Source: Plastoroseomonas hellenica | GTDB lineage: Bacteria; Pseudomonadota; Alphaproteobacteria; Acetobacterales; Acetobacteraceae | Assembly: GCF_018129085.1 (NCBI RefSeq) | Contig: NZ_JAAGBB010000019.1 | Coordinates: 1 to 64,000, forward strand | Direction of reading: 5' to 3' | DNA length: 64,000 bases | Part shown: positions 35,634 through 44,249 of the stretch, piece by piece | Layout: each line of letters begins with the position of its first letter | How positions within the stretch are numbered: the stretch's first letter is position 1 | Translations under genes and position numbers: made by a program | The notes under the pieces: generated by a model | Database searches by the model: none | The model's input: only the letters and a program-made list of their open reading frames with translations | Told to the model about the DNA's origin: nothing

Positions 35634-36623
35634 ATGTCCAACACCTGCGGGCGCCGCTCGCTGCTGGCCGGGCTGCTCGGCGGCCTCGCTTTGCCCGCGG
35701 TCACCAGCGCCACCGCCTATCCGAACCGACCCATCCGGGTCATCGTGCCCTTCGGCCCGGGCGGCGCCTCCGACTTCGTCGGACGCATCCTGCAGCCGAA
35801 GCTCGGCGAGGCGCTCGGCCAGCCCGTGGTGATCGAGAACCGCACCGGCGCGGCCGGCAATATCGGCATGGACGCCGCGGCGCGCGCGGCGCCGGATGGC
35901 TACACGCTCTTCCTCGGCAATGTCGGCACGCTGGCGATCAACCCCACCGTGTTCGGCCGCACGCTACGCGTCAGGCCGACGATCGACTTCGCGCCTATTT
36001 CGCTGGTCGCCGATACGCCGGACATCCTCATCGTCGGCCCAGGCATGCCGGTCGACAGCGTCAGGGAATTCGTGGCCCGGGCGAAGGCAAACCCGGGCCG
36101 CATCTCCTATGCCTCTCCCGGCAGCGGCAGCCTCAACCGGCTGGAGATGGAGCGGCTGCGCCAGATCGAAGGGCTGGAGATGATCCACGTTCCCTACGCT
36201 GCCGGCGCCGGGCAGGCGGCGACCGATATGCTGACCGGCGCTGTCGCGGGCGGCTTCATCACCTTGTCCAGCGCCCTCGGCCATGTGCAGGGCGGACGGC
36301 TGAAGGGGCTGGCCGTCACCACCGCGCGCCGCGTCCCCGCTTTGCCGGAGGTGCCGACCATGGAGGAGAGCGGCTATCCCGGCTTCGTCTCCGGCTCCTG
36401 GCAGGGTTTGCTCGCTCCCGCCGGCACCCCGCCCGAGATCATCGCGCGCCTCCATGCAGTGACCAGCGAGGCGCTGCGCCAGCCCGAGGTCGTCCAGCGC
36501 TACGCCACCGGCGGGGTCGAGCCCGTCGTCAGCCGTGCGCCCGAGGAATTCGGCGCCTACATCGCCGCCGAGGCGCAGCGCTGGGGCGAGGTGGCCGAGC
36601 GTGCCGGTGCGACGGCGGAGTGA
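35634..36623 (+). CDS. TctC/Bug-family tripartite tricarboxylate transporter binding protein (3)
   Basis: A 329-residue exported binding protein with a twin-arginine signal (CGRRSLLAGLLG) and Bug motifs YPNRPIRVIVPFGPGGASD, IENRTGAAGNIG and HVPYAAGAGQAATDML. GGAGGAG precedes the ATG. It lies between a Gfo/Idh pair and an ACMSD-like enzyme, 14 bases before the latter, so it presumably collects the substrate of that pathway. No membrane components are adjacent. Confidence 0.92.
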   Translation: MSNTCGRRSLLAGLLGGLALPAVTSATAYPNRPIRVIVPFGPGGASDFVGRILQPKLGEALGQPVVIENRTGAAGNIGMDAAARAAPDGYTLFLGNVGTLAINPTVFGRTLRVRPTIDFAPISLVADTPDILIVGPGMPVDSVREFVARAKANPGRISYASPGSGSLNRLEMERLRQIEGLEMIHVPYAAGAGQAATDMLTGAVAGGFITLSSALGHVQGGRLKGLAVTTARRVPALPEVPTMEESGYPGFVSGSWQGLLAPAGTPPEIIARLHAVTSEALRQPEVVQRYATGGVEPVVSRAPEEFGAYIAAEAQRWGEVAERAGATAE

Positions 36624-36637
36624 GAGGGAACGGAACC

Positions 36638-37669
36638 ATGAACGCCACCGGACCGCGCCGGGTGATCGACACCCACACTCACTACTTCCCCAAACCCTTC
36701 CTGGAGCTGCTGGGCCGGGATGGCGCCGCCGAGGGCGCGGAATACACGGAGACGCCGGACGGCTTCATCGTGCAGGCCGCCGGCTTTCGCAACGGCCCGC
36801 TCTCCTCGCGCTACTGGAACCTGGAGGAGCGCATCGCCGACATGGAGGCGACGAGGATCACCATGCAGGTGCTCTCCCTCACCGCGCCCATGACTTATTG
36901 GGCCTCGCCCGATCTCTCCGAACGGTTGGCGCGCGCCTATAACGACGCCTGCGCCGAAGCGCACCGCCAATACCCGGACCGCTTCATCGGCCTTGCCACC
37001 CTGCCGCTGCCCGACATCGATCGCAGTCTCCGGGAGCTGGAGCGGGCGCGGAGCCTGCCCGGCATCCACGGCGTCTACATGGGCACCCATGTCAATGGCC
37101 GGGACCTGTCCGATCCCGCCTTCCTGCCGGTGTTCCAGGCGATCGAGGCGGCCGGCCTGCCGGTCTTCCTGCACCCGCTGATCGTGCTCGGCGGCCAGCG
37201 CCTGAAGCCCTTCTACCTCGGCAACCTGCTGGGCAATCCCTTCGAGGCGGCGGTCGCGGCCGCGCATCTCATCTTCGGCGGCGTGCTCGATCGGTGCCCG
37301 AGGCTGGAGGTGAGCCTGCCGCATGCCGGCGGCGCCTTGCCGATCCTGATGGGACGGCTGGATCACGGCCAGCGCGTCCGCCGCGAAGGCGCTCATATGC
37401 CGCGCCCGCCCAGCGACTATCTGCGCCGCTTCACCTACGACACCATTTCACACTCACCGGAGATCCTGCGCTGGCTGATCAGCCAGGTCGGGATCGACCG
37501 GGTCGTGCTCGGCAGCGACTACACCTTCGACATGGGCTATGCGCGACCGCTGGATGTCCTGGACGCGCTCGACCTGACGCAGGAGGAGCGCGCGATGATC
37601 CTGGACGGCACGGCCGCGAAGATCCTGCGGCTGTCGGCGGGGGCCGCGGCTCAGGTCGCCATGCGTTAA
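36638..37669 (+). CDS. ACMSD-family amidohydrolase/decarboxylase
   Basis: A 343-residue metal-dependent TIM barrel of the amidohydrolase_2 family. The N-terminal metal motif is IDTHTHYFP; a mid-chain His occurs in FLHPL, another in SLPHAGGALP, and the Asp in VLGSDYTFDMG. The family includes decarboxylases and hydrolases/hydratases such as ACMSD, LigI and LigJ. The gene belongs to the Gfo-Gfo-Bug transcript. Its TAA shares bases with the convergent hydrolase stop (TTAA at 37666-37669). Confidence 0.85.
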   Translation: MNATGPRRVIDTHTHYFPKPFLELLGRDGAAEGAEYTETPDGFIVQAAGFRNGPLSSRYWNLEERIADMEATRITMQVLSLTAPMTYWASPDLSERLARAYNDACAEAHRQYPDRFIGLATLPLPDIDRSLRELERARSLPGIHGVYMGTHVNGRDLSDPAFLPVFQAIEAAGLPVFLHPLIVLGGQRLKPFYLGNLLGNPFEAAVAAAHLIFGGVLDRCPRLEVSLPHAGGALPILMGRLDHGQRVRREGAHMPRPPSDYLRRFTYDTISHSPEILRWLISQVGIDRVVLGSDYTFDMGYARPLDVLDALDLTQEERAMILDGTAAKILRLSAGAAAQVAMR

Positions 37670-39630
37670 GGCCCGCTGCGCAGCCGCGCCAGGCTGCCCG
37701 AGGTGGCGGCGGCGGTGATCGCCGCTACATCCTCCGGCAGCAGCAGCCGCTCCGCCGCCAGCCGCTCGGCCGATGCCCGCACCGCCGCCACATAGGCCTC
37801 CGGCGTCGCGTAGCGCTCCTCGATCGACGGGCGCGAATCGCGCGCTGCCTCGCGCTCGGCCCGGGTCGCGGCGAAGGGCAGCACGGCGCCGGTATTGTAG
37901 CAGAGCGCCCCCGGCGCGAAGCCTTCGGCGCGTGGATTCCAGCCGGTGTAGGTGGCGCGCGGCACTTCGATCACCGGGCCGCGCAGGCCGCCGATGGCGT
38001 TGCCGTCGGCATCGGCGCGCGGCAGCAGCACCGCGTACTCGCCACGCACCGCCGGCGGCATCGCGGCATTGTCGACAAGCTGCGCCGGGCCATAGGCACC
38101 GCGGTAGCCCAGCATGGACAGGCCTGCATAAAGCCCCTCCGCCGGTACCAGCGTGCCCTGGCTCAGCATCGGATAGCGGCTGGCCGGCGGCTCCACGCCC
38201 TCCCGCAGCCAGGCCTCCATCGCGACCAGCAGGGCGCGCATCGGCGCGCCGCCCTGCAGCGGGTTCACCGGCAGGGCGCAGCGATCGATCCGCGTCGCCA
38301 CTGCCGTCGCCACGGCGAAATGCGGATGGCCGGTCAGCGCATAGGCCCGCACCTCCGGCGGCAGGTCGATATGGCGGCCCTGCGTGTCGGTGACCAGCAG
38401 CGAGGCGCGCGCGCCCCAGAATTCATACTCGCTGTCGCTCTGCATGATGCGCGGGCAGGTGTTGCTGGTGCGGCAGCGCAGCAGCAGCCCGTCGCGGCGG
38501 CCGGTCAGGTGATCCTCCATAACCGCATAGGTGAAAGGGAACTGGTCGGCGGGGTAGAGGCGGTCGCCATGCGGCGTCGGGTTGCGGCCGGGCTGCGCGA
38601 AGCGGGCATTGGTGAAGGTGCGACGGGTGCCCGGGATGTGCGGCAGCATCGCATCATAGACCATGCGGCCGCGCTCATCCTCGTTGAAGCCGAGATAGAG
38701 GAAGTCGCGCACAAAGCGGCCAGATTGGGAGACGCCGTGCAGGATGGCGCGATCGGTGGTCGGGCGGCCGCCGGCCGCCAGCGGATTGGCGGCGCTGCCC
38801 TCCCGATGCAGGAAGGCCGCGACGTCGCGCAGCGCGGCGAAGGCGATGCCCTGCACCTTCGGATCGCGCGCCGTGTAGATGAATTCATAGAGCGCGCCGG
38901 CATCGAAGCCCGTCGGCCGCGTGATCTCGATCCGCTGTGGGTCGAGGAAGCGGAATCGTAGGTCGGCCGGCGTCTGCCGCTGATCCTCGAAGCGCGCGCG
39001 CACGGTGAGCGTCGCCCCCTCCGGCGTCGCCGCCGGATAGGTCAGCGGCGCGGTGACCGGGCTGGTCCGGTTGTCGAACAGGAACTCCTCGCGGGAGGGG
39101 CCGGTGACGTCAGGCACCACCGGCGCCTCCAGCCTGAGCCCGGCGCCGCGGCCCTCACCGGGCGGGATATCGGCCTGCCAGCCGACCCAGACCAGGGTAT
39201 AGCCCTGGCGCAGCAGGAAGCCGTTGCCGGGATCGCGGCCGAGCAGCAGGTCGTTGGCGGCGCCGTCATTGTAGAGCTGCCCGGCCAGCTCCCGCCCGCG
39301 GTTCGGTGCTTCCACGAACAGCGTCCGGTTGCCGCGCTGCGCGTCGGCCGGGCGCAGGATGACGATTTCGGTCATCGCCTCCACCCGACCCTGCGCGTTG
39401 CGCGGCGCCAGCGCCAGGTCGGCGATGACGGCGTTCTGCGGCAGGCTGGGATCGAGCGCGAGGGTGGCGCGCGCGGTCAGCCGCTCGTAGCGTCCGGTCG
39501 TTCCGAACTCTCGGCCGCCGAAGGCCGGCTGCGGTGGGGCCGTCACCTCGAGGCGGATGACCTCGGCGATGCCGGGTGCGGCGGTCGCGAGCAACCCGGC
39601 AAGGGCCAGGACGGCGGCACGGATGCGCAT
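37666..39630 (-). CDS. Large exported alpha/beta-hydrolase-domain protein
   Basis: A 654-residue protein with a signal peptide (LAGLLATAAPGIAE) and a hydrolase-like region containing GVSQSGRFVRDFL, whose GxSxxG fits a nucleophile Ser near residue 316. It belongs to a large, poorly characterised exported family without assigned reaction. ATG at 39630 gives a clean signal peptide; the frame continues 75 residues upstream without one. Its 3' end overlaps the ACMSD gene by four bases in convergent orientation. Substrate unknown. Confidence 0.75.
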   Translation of the reverse strand: MRIRAAVLALAGLLATAAPGIAEVIRLEVTAPPQPAFGGREFGTTGRYERLTARATLALDPSLPQNAVIADLALAPRNAQGRVEAMTEIVILRPADAQRGNRTLFVEAPNRGRELAGQLYNDGAANDLLLGRDPGNGFLLRQGYTLVWVGWQADIPPGEGRGAGLRLEAPVVPDVTGPSREEFLFDNRTSPVTAPLTYPAATPEGATLTVRARFEDQRQTPADLRFRFLDPQRIEITRPTGFDAGALYEFIYTARDPKVQGIAFAALRDVAAFLHREGSAANPLAAGGRPTTDRAILHGVSQSGRFVRDFLYLGFNEDERGRMVYDAMLPHIPGTRRTFTNARFAQPGRNPTPHGDRLYPADQFPFTYAVMEDHLTGRRDGLLLRCRTSNTCPRIMQSDSEYEFWGARASLLVTDTQGRHIDLPPEVRAYALTGHPHFAVATAVATRIDRCALPVNPLQGGAPMRALLVAMEAWLREGVEPPASRYPMLSQGTLVPAEGLYAGLSMLGYRGAYGPAQLVDNAAMPPAVRGEYAVLLPRADADGNAIGGLRGPVIEVPRATYTGWNPRAEGFAPGALCYNTGAVLPFAATRAEREAARDSRPSIEERYATPEAYVAAVRASAERLAAERLLLPEDVAAITAAATSGSLARLRSGP

Positions 39631-39752
39631 GGTGACGGCTCCCCAATTTTCCGGGAGCCTAGACCGGCATTGGCCTGGCCGAAACGCCCGCGTTCCGGCC
39701 AGGCGCTGAGCGCGAACGGAGAGGCAGTGTCGATGCAACAGGGGAAGGCGGC

Positions 39753-41000
39753 ATGAGCAATCGCGATAGGCTGCGGTCCAGCGTGGTCGAGCGGCGGCCG
39801 TGGATGGTGGAGGCGGCGCGGCGCCTGATCGCGGTGCCGTCCCCAAACCCGCCACTCGACACCAGCGCGGTTGCCGCCGAGGCGGCGCGGCTGCTGCGGG
39901 AGGCGGTGCCGGCAGCCAGCCTCGAGGTCATCGCGCTGGCCGAGGGCGTGACCAACCTCGTCGCGCTCCTCCGCGGCCGGGCGGCGGGGCGGCGCGTCGT
40001 GCTCAGCGGCCATCTCGACACCTATCCGGTGCTGGAGGACCTGCCCTGGAGCGTGGACCCTCTCGGCGGAGAGCTGCGCGATGGCCGCCTCTACGGCCGC
40101 GGTGCCTGCGACATGAAGGGTGGCATCGCCGCCAGCATGGCAGCTTTCGCGGCCCTCGCGGAACTGCGGGAGACCTGGGCCGGCGAGGTGGTCCTGGCCC
40201 TCGCCGGCGACGAGGAGAGCATGGGCACGCTCGGCACGCGCTGGCTTCTCGACAACCGCCCGGAGCTTCGCGGCGATGCAATCCTGATCGCGGATGTCGG
40301 CTCGCCGGAGGTGCTCCGCTTCGGCGAGAAGGGCTTCCTGTGGTTCGAGGTCGAGGCGGCCGGCAAGGCGGCCCACGGCGCCCATGTCCATCTCGGCGTC
40401 AACGCGGCGGAGCGGCTGGTATCGGCGCTATCGGCCATCACAGGCCTGCGCGACATCGCCGTCCCCACCCCGCCCGCCATCGCCGAGGCCATCGCGCGCG
40501 CGGCCCCGATCTCCGAGCGGCTGGCAGGCGCTGGGGAGAGCCAGGTCCTGCGCGCGATCACCGTCAATATCGGGATGATGGAGGCCGGGATCTCCCCGAA
40601 CCTGGTGCCGGCTTCCGCCCGGGCGCGGGGCGATATCCGCCTGCCCGTCGGCATCTCCTGCGCGGAGGCCGAGCGCCTCCTGCATCAGGCGCTCGACGCG
40701 CTGCCCGGCATCGCCTGGCGGGTGCTGCGGCGGAGCGAGCCAAGCCATACCGATCCCGGGCACGAGGTCGTCCGTCGCGTGGCGCAGGCTGCGGCCGAGG
40801 TGCGGGGCACCGCGCCTGCCGTCAACATGCGCGTCGGCGGGTCGGACGCGCGGCTGTTCCGCGCGGAGGGGCTGCCCACGGTGGTCTACGGCCCGACGCC
40901 CTTCGGCATGGGCGGCGCGGACGAATACGTGCTCGTGGACGACCTCGCCGTGGTGGCCGAAACCTACGCCCTCGCGGTCTGGGACCTGCTGGGAGCGTAG
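39753..41000 (+). CDS. M20-family metallopeptidase/deacylase (1)
   Basis: A 415-residue zinc hydrolase of the ArgE/DapE/ACY1/CPG2 group. The metal-site motifs are SGHLDTYP near residue 90, GACDMKGG near 118, and AGDEESMGT near 152 with the catalytic Glu. The dimerisation domain follows, and a late metal-site segment DEYVLVDD is near the C-terminus. No signal peptide is visible. It may deacylate an amino acid or small peptide. Divergent from the exported hydrolase. Confidence 0.9.
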   Translation: MSNRDRLRSSVVERRPWMVEAARRLIAVPSPNPPLDTSAVAAEAARLLREAVPAASLEVIALAEGVTNLVALLRGRAAGRRVVLSGHLDTYPVLEDLPWSVDPLGGELRDGRLYGRGACDMKGGIAASMAAFAALAELRETWAGEVVLALAGDEESMGTLGTRWLLDNRPELRGDAILIADVGSPEVLRFGEKGFLWFEVEAAGKAAHGAHVHLGVNAAERLVSALSAITGLRDIAVPTPPAIAEAIARAAPISERLAGAGESQVLRAITVNIGMMEAGISPNLVPASARARGDIRLPVGISCAEAERLLHQALDALPGIAWRVLRRSEPSHTDPGHEVVRRVAQAAAEVRGTAPAVNMRVGGSDARLFRAEGLPTVVYGPTPFGMGGADEYVLVDDLAVVAETYALAVWDLLGA

Positions 41001-41018
41001 GGCGGATACCAGCCGGCG

Positions 41019-41924
41019 TCAGCCGGCCTTGCGGGCCTCCCGCGCCGCGATGGCGCGGGCGCGGACCAGCAGCGCCTGGGCGCGCTGCACGATCGGGATG
41101 TCGATCATCTTGCCGTCCAGCGACCAGGACCCGCGGCCGGAGGCCGCCGCTTCCTTGTCCATGGCCACGATCTTCTCCGCATAGGCGACCGCTTCGGGGG
41201 CGGGGCTGAAGCCGGCATTCAACACCGGCACCTGCGCCGGATGGATCGCCGAGGCGCCGACGAAACCGAAGGAGGCCGATAGCCGCACCACGCGCATGTA
41301 CTCCTCGAGGTCGGAGTAGTCGGCGACCGTGCCGATGGTGCCCATCGGCATCAGCCCGTGCGCGCGCGCCGCCTGCAGGATCTGCTGCTTCGGCATCAGC
41401 ATGGTTTCGCCATTCGGCACGCCGCCGACCGCGGTCGCGTAATCCTCGGCGCCGAGCGTCATGGCGATGTTGCGCGGCGTGGCGCGCGCGATCTCATGCG
41501 CCTGCGCGAGCGGGCCCGGCGCTTCGACCAGGATGACAAAGCGCAGCGTGCGGTCGGGGATGCCGCGCTTCTCCTCCAGCCGCGACACCAGCTCATCCAG
41601 CAGGCGCAGATGGTCCGGGCCTTCGGCCTTGGTCACCATGATGCCCTGCACGCCCGGCAGCACCGCCGCTTCCAGGTCGCGCACCGCGAGCTCCAACGGC
41701 TGGTTGATGCGCACCAGCAGGTCGGCCTTGCCTTCCTTGGCCAGCCGCTCCACCACGGATGGCAGAAGCTTGCGCGCATCGGCCTTGTCGGCCGGCGCGA
41801 TGCTGTCCTCGAGGTCGAGCTGCAGCACATCGGCGCCGCGCGAGGACGCCTTGGCCACGAAGCGCTCGACATTGACCGGCACGAAAAGGCCGGAACGCCA
41901 GACGGGATGGGCGGGTGCGGTCAT
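41019..41924 (-). CDS. CitE-like CoA-ester lyase (HpcH/HpaI family)
   Basis: A 301-residue TIM-barrel lyase related to the citrate-lyase beta subunit, malyl-CoA and citramalyl-CoA lyases. SGLFVPVNVERFVAKA opens the chain, DVLQLDLEDSIAP near residue 32 supplies acidic ligands, and FVILVEAPGPL plus MTLGAEDYATAVGG carry the metal-binding Glu and Asp. The start overlaps the class III CoA-transferase stop (ATGA). Such a transferase/lyase pair typically activates and cleaves a hydroxy-dicarboxylate. Confidence 0.88.
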   Translation of the reverse strand: MTAPAHPVWRSGLFVPVNVERFVAKASSRGADVLQLDLEDSIAPADKADARKLLPSVVERLAKEGKADLLVRINQPLELAVRDLEAAVLPGVQGIMVTKAEGPDHLRLLDELVSRLEEKRGIPDRTLRFVILVEAPGPLAQAHEIARATPRNIAMTLGAEDYATAVGGVPNGETMLMPKQQILQAARAHGLMPMGTIGTVADYSDLEEYMRVVRLSASFGFVGASAIHPAQVPVLNAGFSPAPEAVAYAEKIVAMDKEAAASGRGSWSLDGKMIDIPIVQRAQALLVRARAIAAREARKAG

Positions 41925-43165
41925 GTCTCGGTCCTCGCAAGGCCTGCGGTGATGCTGTCCTCGATCTCGGCGGCGGAGAAACCGGCCTCGGCGAGGATGT
42001 CCCGGGTGTGCTGGCCGAGCCGCGGCGCGGGGCTGCGGATCGCCCCCGGCGTGCCCGACATGCGGGTGGTGATGGCATGCATGGGGAAGCTGCCCATGTC
42101 CTCGTCCGGGTAATCGGCGACGAGGCCGCGCGCATGCACATGCGGGTCCTGCATGAAGCCGGTGATGTCGTAGACCGGGCCGATGGTGACCTCTGCCTTT
42201 TCGAAGAAGGCGACGTTCTCCGCCTGGGTCCGCTGCCCGATGAACTCCCCGATGATGGCATCCAGCTCGACGCCATGCGCGACGCGCTGCTCGTTGGTCT
42301 GGAAGCGCGGATCGTCACAGAGGTCGGCACGGCCGATCGATTGCAGCACGCGCATCGCCATGCCCTGGGTGGACGCGGACAGGCAGACCCAGCGGTCGTC
42401 CTTGGTGCGGTAGACGTTGCGCGGCGCGGCGCCGGTGCTGCGGCTGCCGGTGCGTGGCTTGACCTTGCCGGTCAGCCGGTAATTCGCCGCCTGCGGGCCG
42501 AGGGAATTGTAGAGCGGGTCGAGCAGCGGCAGGTCGATCACCTGCCCCTGGCCGCCATTCATCTCCACTTCGCGCAGCGCCGCCATGGCGGCGAAGGCGC
42601 CGGTCAGCCCGGCGAGGCTGTCCGCCAGGTACATCGGCGGCAGCACCGGTTCCCGGTCGGCGAAGCCGTTCATGCTGGCGAAGCCGGCGAAGCCCTCGAC
42701 CAGCGTGCCGAAGCCGGGGCGGCGCTTGTAGGGGCCGTCCTGGCCCCAGCCGGAGATGCGCAGGATGACGAGCTTCGGCTCGATCTTCAGCAGCTCCTCC
42801 GGGCCGATGCCCATCGCCTCCAGGGTGCCGGTGCGGAAGCTCTCGACGAAGATCGCGGCCCCCGGGATCAGGCGGCGGATCAGATCGACGGCGCCCGGAT
42901 GGCGGAATTCCATGCAGAGGCTGCGCTTGCCGCGGCTATGGATCTTCCAGGTCGTCTCCACGCCCTTGATGCGCCAGTGCCGCAGCGTGTCGCCCTCGCG
43001 CGGCTCCACCTTGATCACGTCGGCACCGAAATCGACCAGATGCTGGGTCAGCAGGTTGCCGGCGACCAGGCGGGAGAGATCGACGACGCGCAGGCCCGTG
43101 AGGGGGCCGCGGACGCCCGGCGTATAATCCGCACGCGGCAGTGCCGGTGCGTCAGGCTGCGACAT
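41921..43165 (-). CDS. Class III (CaiB/BaiF) CoA transferase
   Basis: A 414-residue family III CoA transferase. GLRVVDLSRLVAGNLLTQHLVDFGADVIKVE is the usual N-terminal signature region, FVESFRTGTLEAMG follows, and the catalytic Asp lies in MYLADSLAGLTGA near residue 180. It transfers CoA between carboxylic acids, commonly from succinyl-CoA. ATG at 43165 lies 14 bases inside the ATPase gene end, and the stop overlaps the CitE-like gene. Substrates such as malate or citramalate are plausible by analogy with known transferase/lyase pairs. Confidence 0.9.
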   Translation of the reverse strand: MSQPDAPALPRADYTPGVRGPLTGLRVVDLSRLVAGNLLTQHLVDFGADVIKVEPREGDTLRHWRIKGVETTWKIHSRGKRSLCMEFRHPGAVDLIRRLIPGAAIFVESFRTGTLEAMGIGPEELLKIEPKLVILRISGWGQDGPYKRRPGFGTLVEGFAGFASMNGFADREPVLPPMYLADSLAGLTGAFAAMAALREVEMNGGQGQVIDLPLLDPLYNSLGPQAANYRLTGKVKPRTGSRSTGAAPRNVYRTKDDRWVCLSASTQGMAMRVLQSIGRADLCDDPRFQTNEQRVAHGVELDAIIGEFIGQRTQAENVAFFEKAEVTIGPVYDITGFMQDPHVHARGLVADYPDEDMGSFPMHAITTRMSGTPGAIRSPAPRLGQHTRDILAEAGFSAAEIEDSITAGLARTET

Positions 43166-44249
43166 GACCACTCTCCCGGAACACGATGCCGCCATGGCGC
43201 GGCAACCAGAGCCGAACCGCGTCGCCGGCCGGCGGCGTCTCGGTCTCGAGGCGCAGCGGGCCGCCGCCGAGATCGAGGCCCACCTGCCAGCGGCCACCGA
43301 CATAGGACCGCGTCAGCACGCGCGCGTCGACCACCGATCCTTCGCCATTCGTCACCTCGCCGGCGGTCGCGACGCGCATCTGCTCGGGCCGGAAGGCGAT
43401 GGTGACGCGGGCGCCCTGGGTCTGGGCACGCTCCGCCGCCACTTCGATCCGCTGTCCGTTGCCGAGCTCGAGCAGCGCGGTGCCGACCCCGGGCTCGGCG
43501 ACCTTGGCGGGCAGGAAGTTGGTGGTGCCGATGAAGTCGGCGACGAAGGGATCGGCCGGCCGCTCATAGATGTCCTGCGGCGTGCCGAGCTGGGCGATGC
43601 GGCCGCCATTCATCACCACGATGCGGTCGGAGAGCGACAGCGCCTCGATCTGGTCGTGGGTGACGTAGATGGTCGTGAGGCCGAGCCGGGTGCGCAGCTC
43701 CGCGAGCCAGACCCGCGCCCGGTCGCGGAGCTTGGCATCGAGGTTGGACAGCGGCTCGTCCAGCAGCAGGATCGCCGGCTGGTAGACCAGGGTGCGGGCC
43801 AGCGCGACCCGCTGTTGCTGCCCGCCCGAGAGCATGTGCGGGTAGCGGTCGGCGAAGCGCTCCATCTCCACCAGCGCCAGCACCTCGGCGACGCGGCGCT
43901 TGCGCTCGGCGGCATTCACCTTGCGAAGCGTCAGCGGGAAGACGACGTTGTCGAACACCGTCATGTGCGGCCAGAGCGCATAGGACTGGAAGACCAGGCC
44001 GCAACCGCGCGCCTCCGGCGGCAGGTAGGTGCCGCGCGCGCCATCGAAATAGGTCTTGCCGCCGACGATGATGCGGCCCTCGTCCGGCCGGTCGAGCCCG
44101 GCGACGGCGGCGAGCGTCGTGGATTTGCCGCAGCCGGAAGGACCGAGCAGGGTCACGAATTCCCCGTCCGCGACATGGATCGAGACATTGTCGACGGCGC
44201 GGACGTCGCCGAAGCGCTTGACCAGCCCTTCGATCAGCAGATCAGCCAT
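43152..44249 (-). CDS. Fbp/Pot-type ABC transporter ATPase
   Basis: A 365-residue importer ATPase. Walker A GPSGCGKST near residue 36, signature LSGGQQQR near 141, Walker B LLLDEPLSNLD and the switch His in YVTHDQIEA are all intact. A C-terminal TOBE-type extension (~240-365) is present. Overlaps the permease gene by eight bases and the CoA-transferase start by 14 bases. Such ATPases serve Fe3+, polyamine, phosphonate and hydroxycarboxylate importers. Confidence 0.93.
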   Translation of the reverse strand: MADLLIEGLVKRFGDVRAVDNVSIHVADGEFVTLLGPSGCGKSTTLAAVAGLDRPDEGRIIVGGKTYFDGARGTYLPPEARGCGLVFQSYALWPHMTVFDNVVFPLTLRKVNAAERKRRVAEVLALVEMERFADRYPHMLSGGQQQRVALARTLVYQPAILLLDEPLSNLDAKLRDRARVWLAELRTRLGLTTIYVTHDQIEALSLSDRIVVMNGGRIAQLGTPQDIYERPADPFVADFIGTTNFLPAKVAEPGVGTALLELGNGQRIEVAAERAQTQGARVTIAFRPEQMRVATAGEVTNGEGSVVDARVLTRSYVGGRWQVGLDLGGGPLRLETETPPAGDAVRLWLPRHGGIVFRESGHVAA

